DNA from: CAIWTU01 sp963815135 | GTDB taxonomy: Bacteria; Desulfobacterota; Desulfuromonadia; Geobacterales; Geobacteraceae | Direction: 5' to 3' | Assembly: GCA_963815135.1 (NCBI GenBank) | Contig: CAWFFO010000006.1 | Location: 124,001 to 188,000, forward strand | DNA length: 64,000 nt | Shown here: piece by piece, positions 56,090 through 63,574 of the stretch | How the letters are laid out: each line of letters begins with the position of its first letter | Position numbering within the stretch: position 1 is the first letter of the stretch | The notes under the pieces: generated by a model | The model's input: the letters and a program-made list of their open reading frames with translations, nothing else | What the model was told of the DNA's origin: nothing | The model's database searches: none | Made by a program: the position numbers and the translations under genes

Positions 56090-57462
56090 TGGAATGCTGC
56101 GGGAGTGAAACCGCTTTTGAAACGGAAAGCCTCTGTCCGTATTGTTACACAAAGATTCCCGCAACACGGGAAACCAGCGGCAAAGATGTTTTCCTGGTGA
56201 AAACCTGCCCGGAACACGGAGAGTTCCGTACTTTGATATGGCGCGGCAAGCCGGAATTCAGGGGATGGAAAAGGAAGGGAGCAGGCGTCCGGGGCGGACT
56301 GAACCAGACGGAAACCCGCCAGGGCTGCCCGTTTGATTGCGGCATTTGTCCGACACATCGCAAGAACGCATGCACTGCCGTCATCGAGGTGACCTCGCGC
56401 TGCAATCTCGCCTGTCCCGTCTGTTTTGCCGATTCCGGCCGGGAGATGGCGCAGGATCCCGATCTGCATACTATTGACGGCTGGTACAGGAGAGTGCTCC
56501 AGTCAAGCGGGCCGGAGATTATCATCCAGTTGTCCGGCGGGGAACCGACCGTAAGAGGAGACCTGCCGACCATCGTTGAAATGGGACGAGCCCTCGGCTT
56601 CCCCTTTATCCAGGTGAACACCAATGGCCTGCAGATTGCCAGGGAGGCGAAATACGCATACACCCTCAGACAAGCCGGAGCATCTTCTGTTTTCCTCCAG
56701 TTCGACGGAACCGAGGATGAAATTTACCGGCGTCTTCGTGGTGCGCCTCTCTATGCCGAGAAGCGTCTGGCTATCGAGAGATGCGCCGGCAACGACATCG
56801 GGGTGGTGCTGGTGGCCACGTTGGTGCCGGGTGTTAATATCCACAATGTCGGCGCTATTCTGAAGTTGGCGCTGGAACTGGCACCGGCCGTAAGAGGGGT
56901 GCACTTCCAGCCTGTTGGTTATTTCGGCCGCTACCCCTGTTCGGCGGGCAATATCAGCCGCATTACGCTTCCCGAAGTAATGCGCGCCATTGAAGAACAG
57001 ACCGAGGGCCTGATGCGGGCTGAAGATTTCAGCCCACCGGGCTGGGAGAATACTCTTTGTTCCTTTCACGGCACCTTCCTGCCCTTGCCGGGCGGCAGGC
57101 TGCAGGCTTTGACCGGCCATGGATTTTCCGGCTGCTGTGACGGTGGCGATGAGGGAAGGGCGGTTTCCTTTACCGCAAGGCAATGGTCGGCGCCTGAGAA
57201 ATCAAACTTCCGGGAAGGCCGGCCTCCAGATGCCGAAAGTTGCTGCGATGCTGGTATCGAATCTCTGGACGGATTCCTTGAGCGTGTAAAGACGCGGATG
57301 ATTTCCGTTTCCTGCATGGCATTCCAGGATGCCTGGAGCCTTGACCTGGAGCGGACAAAGGATTGTTGCATTCATGTTGTCGCCCCTGATGGTAAAATGA
57401 TACCGTTTTGCCTTTATAACCTTACATCGGCTTCCGGCAAGAGATTGTACAGGGGAAACTGA
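56089..57462 (+). CDS. Radical SAM protein, TrsS/Tes-like
   Basis: 457 residues from the ATG at 56089, which overlaps the previous stop (TAATG). N-terminal rubredoxin-like CPYCY (16-20), a second Cys set QGCPFDCGICPTHRKNAC (79-95), then the radical SAM motif CNLACPVC (C105, C109, C112), SGGEPTVRGDLP, QVNTNGLQIAR and FLQFDGTEDEIY. The C-terminal third has more cysteines (FSGCCDGG, CMAFQDAW, DCCIHVV, IPFCLYN) for extra clusters. The layout resembles the MJ0619/tetraether-synthase group and the TrsS protein of the D. vulgaris locus, which in some species is a selenoprotein (from memory); here Cys codons are used. Reaction unknown. Confidence 0.85.
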   Translation: MECCGSETAFETESLCPYCYTKIPATRETSGKDVFLVKTCPEHGEFRTLIWRGKPEFRGWKRKGAGVRGGLNQTETRQGCPFDCGICPTHRKNACTAVIEVTSRCNLACPVCFADSGREMAQDPDLHTIDGWYRRVLQSSGPEIIIQLSGGEPTVRGDLPTIVEMGRALGFPFIQVNTNGLQIAREAKYAYTLRQAGASSVFLQFDGTEDEIYRRLRGAPLYAEKRLAIERCAGNDIGVVLVATLVPGVNIHNVGAILKLALELAPAVRGVHFQPVGYFGRYPCSAGNISRITLPEVMRAIEEQTEGLMRAEDFSPPGWENTLCSFHGTFLPLPGGRLQALTGHGFSGCCDGGDEGRAVSFTARQWSAPEKSNFREGRPPDAESCCDAGIESLDGFLERVKTRMISVSCMAFQDAWSLDLERTKDCCIHVVAPDGKMIPFCLYNLTSASGKRLYRGN

Positions 57463-57463
57463 A

Positions 57464-58798
57464 ATGAAAATCACCCCTCTGGAACCATGGATCAGGCACA
57501 AGATCAACACCGGGACATCCGGAACCCGTTTCCGCCGGGAGCTGGAAAATTACCAGCTGCTCAAACTCAGGGAAACGCTTGATTATGTCCGTGACAACAG
57601 TCCCTTCTACAGGCGGCATCTGAATGGTTTCCGAAGTTGCGATGTCAGGTCGCTGGATGATATTTCACATCTTCCCTTCACCACCGCCGATGATCTGATG
57701 ACGGACGACCTGCGTTTTCTCTGCGTATCGCGTGACGAAATATCAAGGGTTGTAACTTTGCGGACTTCCGGTACCACGGGCCAGTCGAAGAGAATCCATT
57801 TCACCGAGGAAGACCTGGAACTAACCACGGACCTGTTTCACAACGGCATGAAAGCCCTGGTCGGCCCCGGACAGCGGGTTCTGATCCTGATGCCGGGCGA
57901 ACAGCACGGCAGCGTGGGGGACCTGATGGTGAAAGCCCTCCGGCGGATGAATGTGGAGGGGATTCCGCACGGTATAGTGGTCAATGAGGAGAAGGCAATT
58001 GCCGAGATAGTCGACAAGAAGATCGATTGTCTCATCGGCATCCCGGTCCAGGTTCTCGGCCTGGCAAGAAACAGTAGTGCCGGGGCCATTGCCGCGGGAA
58101 TGATCAAGAGTGTCCTGCTGAGCGCCGATTATGTGCCGAAAGCGGTTGTGAGCGAACTTGAACGCGCCTGGGGATGCAAGGTTTTCAACCATTATGGAAT
58201 GACCGAAATGGGATTGGGTGCGGCGGTGGATTGCCGGGCCCTGTGCGGATACCACATTCGTGAGGCGGACCTGTATTTCGAGATAATTGATCCGGTGACC
58301 GGGAGTTCCCTTCCTGATGGGGAAGAGGGGGAAATTGTATTTACAACGCTCACTCGTAAGGGTATGCCGCTTATCCGCTATCGTACCGGCGACCTGTCGC
58401 GATTTATTCCGGAGCCCTGCCCGTGCGGTACGGTTCTGAAACGTCTCGAATGGATCAGGGAAAGAATTGGCGGCGCAATCCCGCTTGCTGAAGACATCCG
58501 TCTTGCCATGCCGGATATGGACGAGGCCCTTTTTTCTTTGCCAGGTATTCGCAATTTCCAGGTTCTCCTGGAAAAGGAGAACGGGAAGGATTTGTTGCGG
58601 CTGAACATTTATAGCGGCGAAAAAGGCGACGCGGGACTTGCCGACGAAGCCCGTCGAACAATTGAAGGTATACCATCCATCCGCGCCGCGATTGATTTCG
58701 GCATTCTTAAACTGGCCCCTATAGGGTCGGACGCGGAGAATTGGGTATCCAACGGAAGTATAAAGAGAAAAATAATGGACAGAAGAGAGGAGATGTAG
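57464..58798 (+). CDS. AMP-dependent CoA ligase-like enzyme (DVU_1553-like)
   Basis: 444 residues, starting one base after the radical SAM stop. Phenylacetate-CoA-ligase-like adenylation fold: YVRDNSPFYRRHL, ATP-binding RTSGTTGQSKRIHFTE, NHYGMTEMGLG, GEEGEIVFTTLTRKG and LIRYRTGDLSRF with PCPCG. The C-terminal subdomain (LLRLNIYSGEKGD, GSIKRKIMDR) is short but contains a Lys near the end. It would activate a carboxylate with ATP. In this locus it may load an acid onto CoA or a carrier, either the aldehyde oxidation product or a cofactor intermediate. Equivalent gene present in the D. vulgaris locus. Confidence 0.83.
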   Translation: MKITPLEPWIRHKINTGTSGTRFRRELENYQLLKLRETLDYVRDNSPFYRRHLNGFRSCDVRSLDDISHLPFTTADDLMTDDLRFLCVSRDEISRVVTLRTSGTTGQSKRIHFTEEDLELTTDLFHNGMKALVGPGQRVLILMPGEQHGSVGDLMVKALRRMNVEGIPHGIVVNEEKAIAEIVDKKIDCLIGIPVQVLGLARNSSAGAIAAGMIKSVLLSADYVPKAVVSELERAWGCKVFNHYGMTEMGLGAAVDCRALCGYHIREADLYFEIIDPVTGSSLPDGEEGEIVFTTLTRKGMPLIRYRTGDLSRFIPEPCPCGTVLKRLEWIRERIGGAIPLAEDIRLAMPDMDEALFSLPGIRNFQVLLEKENGKDLLRLNIYSGEKGDAGLADEARRTIEGIPSIRAAIDFGILKLAPIGSDAENWVSNGSIKRKIMDRREEM

Positions 58799-58803
58799 AA
58801 TCC

Positions 58804-59856
58804 ATGCTTAAACAAATTCAGGGAATTTGTCATATTCTGGAAGACGGGGAAGACCTTGTTCTGGCAACTATTATCATGCACGCGGGGTCGACTCCCCGTT
58901 CTGTTGGATCCAAAATGTTTATTCGCCGGGACGGTTCCATAATCGGCAGTATCGGCGGTGGTATTGTTGAATTTGAAGCTCAGAAGCTTGCCCGTAAAAT
59001 ATTCGAGACAGGCAAGGCGCGGATCGATACCGTAGATCTGTCCGGCTCGGACGCCGCAACCACCGACAAGATGATCTGCGGAGGCAGGCTGGAGATCCTT
59101 ATGGAGTTCATCTCGGGTGATCCGGAAAATGCCGCTGAATACCGTTCACTTGTTACATCTTTGCAGATGGGAAAGAAGGGTTTTCTCATCAAGGAACTGG
59201 ATACCATGGGCGACACTGCACGGCAAATGGATTGGTGCCTGGTGCATAAAGGATCTGTGATACTTGGCAAGTTTACCGGTTCGGATTCCGCTATCCTGCG
59301 CCTCACGGACGAGGCTCTGAAGCGAAAAGCCCCGGTAATCGCAACCGAAGAAGGGAAACGTTATTTTGTTGAGCCTACTTTCCAGCCTGGTACGGTCTAC
59401 CTTTTCGGGGCGGGTCACGTATCGCGGCCGGTTGCGGATTTGGCGGCCATGGTCGACTTCAGGACCGTCGTCCTTGATGACAGGTCCGATTTTGCAAACA
59501 GCGAGCGGTTTCCGAAGGCCGAGGATATAAAGGTTATTTCCACGTTTGATAACGTATTCAACGAGCTTGATATCGACCGGGACAGTTACCTGGTGATCGT
59601 CACCCGCGGCCACATGCATGATAAGACGGTCCTTGAGGGGGCATTGCGCACCAGGGCCGGATATATCGGCATGATCGGCAGCCGGCGCAAGCAGCACCTT
59701 GTCTATCAGGAGCTGCTGGGAAAAGGTTTCGCCGAAGAGGACCTGAAAAGAGTCTATAATCCCATTGGTCTGGATATTAACGCCGAGACGCCGGAAGAGA
59801 TTGCCGTGAGTATTGTCGCCGAGCTGATCCAGGTACGGTCGCAAATTGGCAAGTAA
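58804..59856 (+). CDS. XdhC-family molybdoenzyme maturation factor
   Basis: 350 residues from the ATG at 58804 (GGAGAT upstream). XdhC binds the molybdenum cofactor and protects it during sulfuration before insertion in xanthine-oxidase-family enzymes. N-terminal domain ATIIMHAGSTPRSVGSKMFI, GSIGGGIVEFEAQ and MICGGRLEIL. C-terminal Rossmann domain with FGAGHVSRPVADLAAM, TVVLDDRSDFANSERFP, VIVTRGHMHDKTVLEGAL and YIGMIGSRRK. Placed between the ligase and the MocA-like gene, fitting maturation of the aldehyde oxidoreductase. Confidence 0.92.
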   Translation: MLKQIQGICHILEDGEDLVLATIIMHAGSTPRSVGSKMFIRRDGSIIGSIGGGIVEFEAQKLARKIFETGKARIDTVDLSGSDAATTDKMICGGRLEILMEFISGDPENAAEYRSLVTSLQMGKKGFLIKELDTMGDTARQMDWCLVHKGSVILGKFTGSDSAILRLTDEALKRKAPVIATEEGKRYFVEPTFQPGTVYLFGAGHVSRPVADLAAMVDFRTVVLDDRSDFANSERFPKAEDIKVISTFDNVFNELDIDRDSYLVIVTRGHMHDKTVLEGALRTRAGYIGMIGSRRKQHLVYQELLGKGFAEEDLKRVYNPIGLDINAETPEEIAVSIVAELIQVRSQIGK

Positions 59857-60991
59857 CTCAGGGGAAAGGATCGCTGCCGTCATCCTTGCCGCCGGTTATT
59901 CTTCCCGCATGGGAGAATTCAAGCCGCTCTTGCCCTTGGGAGAGACGACGGTTCTCGAACGGGTTGTAACCCTTTTCCATGGTGCGGGCATCCGGGATGT
60001 CCGGGTGGTGGTCGGACACCGTTATGGAGAACTGCTGCCCCTGCTCGGGCGACTCGATGCGCGTCCCGTTCTCAACGAGCGCTTTCAAGAGGGGATGTTT
60101 ACCTCCGTGGCGGCGGGGGTAAAAAGCCTCGATTCCGATACCGATGCATTCTTCCTGCTTCCGGTGGACATCCCGTTGGTGAAAAGCGGGACGGTGGAAG
60201 CAATCCTGCGGGAATATGCAGGAAACGGCCGGCGTATACTGTACCCCTGTTTTTGCGGAAAGCGGGGACATCCGCCCCTGATACCGGTCTGCCACCGGGA
60301 CGGAATCCTCGGCTGGCATGGTGAGGGCGGTCTTAAGTCATATCTTTCCCGATTCGAGACCGACTCGTGCTGCGTTGAAGTTGTGGATGAAACAATTCTC
60401 GTCGATATGGATACGCCTGAAGACTATCAACTGTTGTGCGCCAAGTGGGAGAGGCGGGAGATACCCTCGGTGCAGGAATGCGAAGAGATTTTGCGCATCG
60501 CATCAAACGGCGAGGACCGGTTGATTGTCCACAGTCGCGCGGTTGCGCGTCTGGCGTGTTTTCTCACGGAAATGCTTGACAAGGCCGGTTTAGCGATTGA
60601 CCGCGACATGGTTGTCGCAGCAGCCCTGCTTCACGACCTGGCGAAAGGGTGTAGGAGTCACGCTTCCGCGGGGGCTGAAGCCTTGCGGTCCATGGGGTAT
60701 CCGGGTGTTGCCGATGTTGTTGCAAGTCATATGTTGATTTCGATAAACAGCGAAGATGAAATCAGCGAAAAAGAGATTGTTTATCTGGCCGACAAGATGA
60801 TGTCGGGTAACCGGCTTGTCTCCGTGAATCAGCGTTTCAGTGACCGGTTGGAATCCTCAGCGGCTGATGAAATTGTCCATGAGGCTGTTAAAGGCAGGCT
60901 CAGGAATGCGCTGCTGATCAAGGAACGAATTGAAAAGGCGCTGGGGAAGTCCCTGGAGGATATATTAAGAAACTTTCCCCCAAAATTGTAA
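59846..60991 (+). CDS. MocA-like molybdenum cofactor nucleotidyltransferase fused to an HD domain (DVU_1551-like)
   Basis: 381 residues, TTG start overlapping xdhC by 11 bases. Residues 1-195: MobA/MocA nucleotidyltransferase fold with AAVILAAGYSSRMGEFKPLL (GTP/CTP-binding loop), LLPVDIPLV and ILVDMDTPEDYQLL. MocA adds CMP to Mo-molybdopterin, giving the cytosine dinucleotide form used by this oxidoreductase class. Residues 205-370: HD domain (VHSRAVARLACFLTEML, AALLHDLAKGCRSHASAGAE, ASHMLI). The HD part may hydrolyse a nucleotide or phosphate ester. The same fusion occurs at the D. vulgaris locus (from memory). Confidence 0.85.
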   Translation: MASNSGERIAAVILAAGYSSRMGEFKPLLPLGETTVLERVVTLFHGAGIRDVRVVVGHRYGELLPLLGRLDARPVLNERFQEGMFTSVAAGVKSLDSDTDAFFLLPVDIPLVKSGTVEAILREYAGNGRRILYPCFCGKRGHPPLIPVCHRDGILGWHGEGGLKSYLSRFETDSCCVEVVDETILVDMDTPEDYQLLCAKWERREIPSVQECEEILRIASNGEDRLIVHSRAVARLACFLTEMLDKAGLAIDRDMVVAAALLHDLAKGCRSHASAGAEALRSMGYPGVADVVASHMLISINSEDEISEKEIVYLADKMMSGNRLVSVNQRFSDRLESSAADEIVHEAVKGRLRNALLIKERIEKALGKSLEDILRNFPPKL

Positions 60992-61006
60992 AACGGCTGG
61001 TCAACA

Positions 61007-61651
61007 ATGAAAGATAGACAATCATTTCCGGGTGCCTGCACGATTTATCTTTTGCGTCACGGGGATACAAGTATCGACGCAGTAAAGCGCTATATCGGCA
61101 GGTCGGACGTTCCCCTCAGCGAAAACGGCAGAAGACAGGCACGATGGTGGAAAACGGAATTTGCCTCGCTGCAGTTCGACAGGATCGTCTGCAGCGATCT
61201 GGGCAGAACATGTGAAACAGCGGGCATTGTCGCCGAAGGAAGGAATGTGGCTATTGAACCATGTTCCGATCTGCGGGAAATTGATCTTGGGCAATGGGAT
61301 GGATTGCCTGTAGATGAGGTGAAACGGCGATTTCCGCTGGAATACGAAAAGCGCGGGGCCAACCCCGCAGGTTTCAGGACCCCGTCCGGAGAGAGTTTTT
61401 TCGATGTCAGCGGCAGGGTCATACCCGCCATGGAAAGGATTATGTCAGGAGCCCGGAGCGGAAACATCCTGGTTGTCGGCCATGCCGGAGTGAACAGGGT
61501 CATTCTGTGCTATCTCCTGGAAATGCCGCTGTCCAACCTCTTTCGCCTGGGGCAGGACTTCGGCTGCCTGAATATAATAAAATACGGGAATGATTGCTGC
61601 CGGATCCTCCGCATGAATATTGCGCCTGAAATCAGACATGATAATCTGTGA
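61007..61651 (+). CDS. Histidine phosphatase (alpha-ribazole phosphatase/phosphoglycerate mutase-like)
   Basis: 214 residues, 15 bases after the HD-fusion gene. Phosphohistidine core LLRHGDTSID, SDLGRTCETAGI, acid residue in REIDLGQWDG and second His in VVGHAGVNRV. CobC-type alpha-ribazole phosphatases look the same, but no cobalamin genes are nearby. In this locus it may remove a phosphate from a cofactor or activated intermediate. Substrate unproven. Confidence 0.82.
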   Translation: MKDRQSFPGACTIYLLRHGDTSIDAVKRYIGRSDVPLSENGRRQARWWKTEFASLQFDRIVCSDLGRTCETAGIVAEGRNVAIEPCSDLREIDLGQWDGLPVDEVKRRFPLEYEKRGANPAGFRTPSGESFFDVSGRVIPAMERIMSGARSGNILVVGHAGVNRVILCYLLEMPLSNLFRLGQDFGCLNIIKYGNDCCRILRMNIAPEIRHDNL

Positions 61652-61754
61652 TAAGACAAAACTGGCGATGATTGAAAAGGACGGTCAGGTTTCCGGATGT
61701 TTTCATATTAATCGCAATGCACTGTTTTTGGGCATTTTGGCGAGAGAAGTCTGA
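61638..61754 (+). CDS. Possible small protein overlapping the phosphatase gene
   Basis: 38 residues starting at an ATG 14 bases before the upstream stop. Sequence begins MIICDKTKLAMIEKDGQVSG and has two cysteines. No clear ribosome site. It could be a coupled small protein or the remnant of a longer gene. Weak evidence. Confidence 0.22.
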   Translation: MIICDKTKLAMIEKDGQVSGCFHINRNALFLGILAREV

Positions 61755-62015
61755 TGGAATTGTTTTTTCGGGCTTGATGATAAATAATTGCATATCAAGT
61801 GAGCATTTCATGTCAATTCAGGCAAATCGTTGTCAAATCGGGTTAGGCAGGTTTTTCTGTATCAGGTCCCGGGTTTTTCACTGCTGAAATAAAAGAGTCC
61901 GGAAATTGCTGGCATCACTCATGCATTAAAGACAAGCAAATAGATGCGTAAAACGGAAAAAGACTGGAATCGTGGAGAATGATACAGTTTTTGATCCGGA
62001 AATTTCCCGGATACC
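61755..62015. other. Intergenic region before modB
   Basis: About 260 bases with no convincing gene; the short frame 61672-61887 has no ribosome site. AT-rich around 61780-61900. No clear ModE-like palindrome was found. No modA gene is present here. Confidence 0.35.
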
Positions 62016-62723
62016 ATGGAGTTCTTCAGAATGTTCAATCCGATAATTCTTTCCCTGAAGGTTGCCCTGATTGCGGTCTGCATCGATTTTGCATTCGGGT
62101 TGGCCGTTGCCCGCATGATGGCAAGAAAAGATTTTGCGGGAAAGAACCTTCTGGAATCGATGATTATACTGCCCATGGTATTGCCTCCCACAGTACTGGG
62201 ATACGGACTTTTGATTTTTTTCGGCAAGAGAAGTCCACTTGGTCATTTACTTCACGATTATTTTGACTTCCAGATAATCTTTACCTGGTGGGCGGCGGTA
62301 ATGGCTTCGGCAATCGTCTCATTCCCGCTGATGTATCAAAGCGCCAAAGCGGCCTTTTCCAGTGTAGACCTTTCGCTTGAAAAAGCCGCCCGAACCCTGG
62401 GAACCGGGGAAATACGCATATTTTTCACTATTACTCTTCCGCTGGCATGGCCCGGTATTCTTGCCGGCCTTGTGCTTGCCTTTGCCAGGGCGCTGGGCGA
62501 GTTCGGCGCCACCCTGATGGTCGCCGGGAATATTCCCGGGAAAACCCAGACCATCCCGCTAGCCATCTATTCCGCCGTCGAGTCCGGAGAAGAGGATACT
62601 GCAAAGAAGCTGGTGCTTGTCATCACTGTGCTTTCATTTGCCGCACTGTTCTGGCTGAACAAATGGTCCAAGGAAAGAATCCAGTTATGGAAAAAAGGGG
62701 GGGAAACCCATGCTGAAAGCTGA
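62016..62723 (+). CDS. modB: Molybdate ABC transporter permease
   Basis: 235 residues, five or six helices. ModB-family marks: LILPMVLPPTVLGYGLLIFF-like segment (residues 48-68) and the cytoplasmic EAA-type loop LEKAARTLGTGEIRIFFTITLP, then RALGEFGATLMVAGNIPGKT, which contacts ModC. ATG at 62016 has a weak ribosome site; an in-frame ATG at 62031 is the alternative. Overlaps modC by 14 bases. Imports molybdate or tungstate, matching the molybdoenzyme locus upstream. Confidence 0.92.
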   Translation: MEFFRMFNPIILSLKVALIAVCIDFAFGLAVARMMARKDFAGKNLLESMIILPMVLPPTVLGYGLLIFFGKRSPLGHLLHDYFDFQIIFTWWAAVMASAIVSFPLMYQSAKAAFSSVDLSLEKAARTLGTGEIRIFFTITLPLAWPGILAGLVLAFARALGEFGATLMVAGNIPGKTQTIPLAIYSAVESGEEDTAKKLVLVITVLSFAALFWLNKWSKERIQLWKKGGETHAES

Positions 62724-63399
62724 AATAATGAAGAAGCTTCCCGGTATAACTATCGAAGTGGAACTCGCGTTCAGCAGTGGCACCACGGTCCTTTTCGGTC
62801 CTTCAGGCGCAGGCAAAACGACGATTCTTAATTGTCTGGCAGGTTTGCAAAAACCCGACAAAGGTTTTATATCTCTCAACGATAAAGTATTTTTCTCTTC
62901 GGAGGGTTCCGTAAACATACCTGCCCGCAACCGGCGGATAGGTTATGTTTTCCAGGACTATGCCCTTTTCCCGCATATGACCGTTAAAAACAACGCTTTG
63001 TATGGAATTCCCTGCCGGTGCAAGAAGGACAAGGGGTACAGGATGAGTGTTCTCGATGTAATGGATATGCTGAAAATCACCCACCTCCAGGAACGATATC
63101 CCGGCCAGTTGTCCGGGGGGGAAAAACAAAGAGTAGCCCTTGCCAGGGCGCTCATGGTAGAACCGGATCTTCTCCTGCTGGACGAACCACTCTCCGCGTT
63201 GGATTATAATACTCGCAAAAATCTGCAGGCCGAACTCAAACAGTTACAAAAGATCTGGAAAATTCCCTTTGTGCTCGTTACGCACAGTCACAAGGAAATG
63301 CGCCTGCTGGGGGATGAGGTGATTTTTATAGAGCACGGCAGGAAGACCGACGCTCACCACGTCGACGGTGACCGGCATAAACTGGGAATCGCGGTCTGA
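62710..63399 (+). CDS. modC: Molybdate ABC transporter ATP-binding protein, short form without MOP domain
   Basis: 229 residues. ABC ATPase with Walker A FGPSGAGKTTIL, Q-loop GYVFQDYALFPHMTV, signature QLSGGEKQRVALARAL, Walker B LLLLDEPLSALD and H-loop VTHSHKEM. Typical ModC is about 350 residues with a molybdate-binding MOP domain after the ATPase; here the protein stops after a short Lys/His-rich tail. The MOP-dependent feedback may thus be missing. Start ATG follows GGGGGG about 7 bases upstream. Confidence 0.88.
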   Translation: MLKAEIMKKLPGITIEVELAFSSGTTVLFGPSGAGKTTILNCLAGLQKPDKGFISLNDKVFFSSEGSVNIPARNRRIGYVFQDYALFPHMTVKNNALYGIPCRCKKDKGYRMSVLDVMDMLKITHLQERYPGQLSGGEKQRVALARALMVEPDLLLLDEPLSALDYNTRKNLQAELKQLQKIWKIPFVLVTHSHKEMRLLGDEVIFIEHGRKTDAHHVDGDRHKLGIAV

Positions 63400-63461
63400 C
63401 TGGAGTGTTTGTTGAAAAGCTGAGAAACTTAATGAATTGACTTTCCGTAATAGGAAAATTC

Positions 63462-63491
63462 TTGACATAATTGATATTAGATGTGTATAAG
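63462..63491 (+). promoter_or_regulatory. Sigma-70-like promoter
   Basis: TTGACA (63462-63467), 18-base spacer, TATAAG (63486-63491). It would transcribe the membrane HD-type gene at 63575. An AAGGAGG (63489-63495) overlaps the -10 and precedes a 16-codon frame, GTG 63500 to TAA 63550; if transcription starts near 63498 that frame would be leaderless, so a leader peptide is doubtful. Confidence 0.5.
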
Positions 63492-63574
63492 GAGGCGACG
63501 TGGCGAATGGCCCCCATTTCCCTGCTCCGTATCTTTTTGTCGCGTTCTAACCCAGTCAGAATGGATAAGGCAAC

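Noticed and set aside
61007..61651. Definite alpha-ribazole phosphatase (cobC)
   Set aside because: Histidine phosphatases share the motifs and no cobalamin genes are in the window; left as general family.
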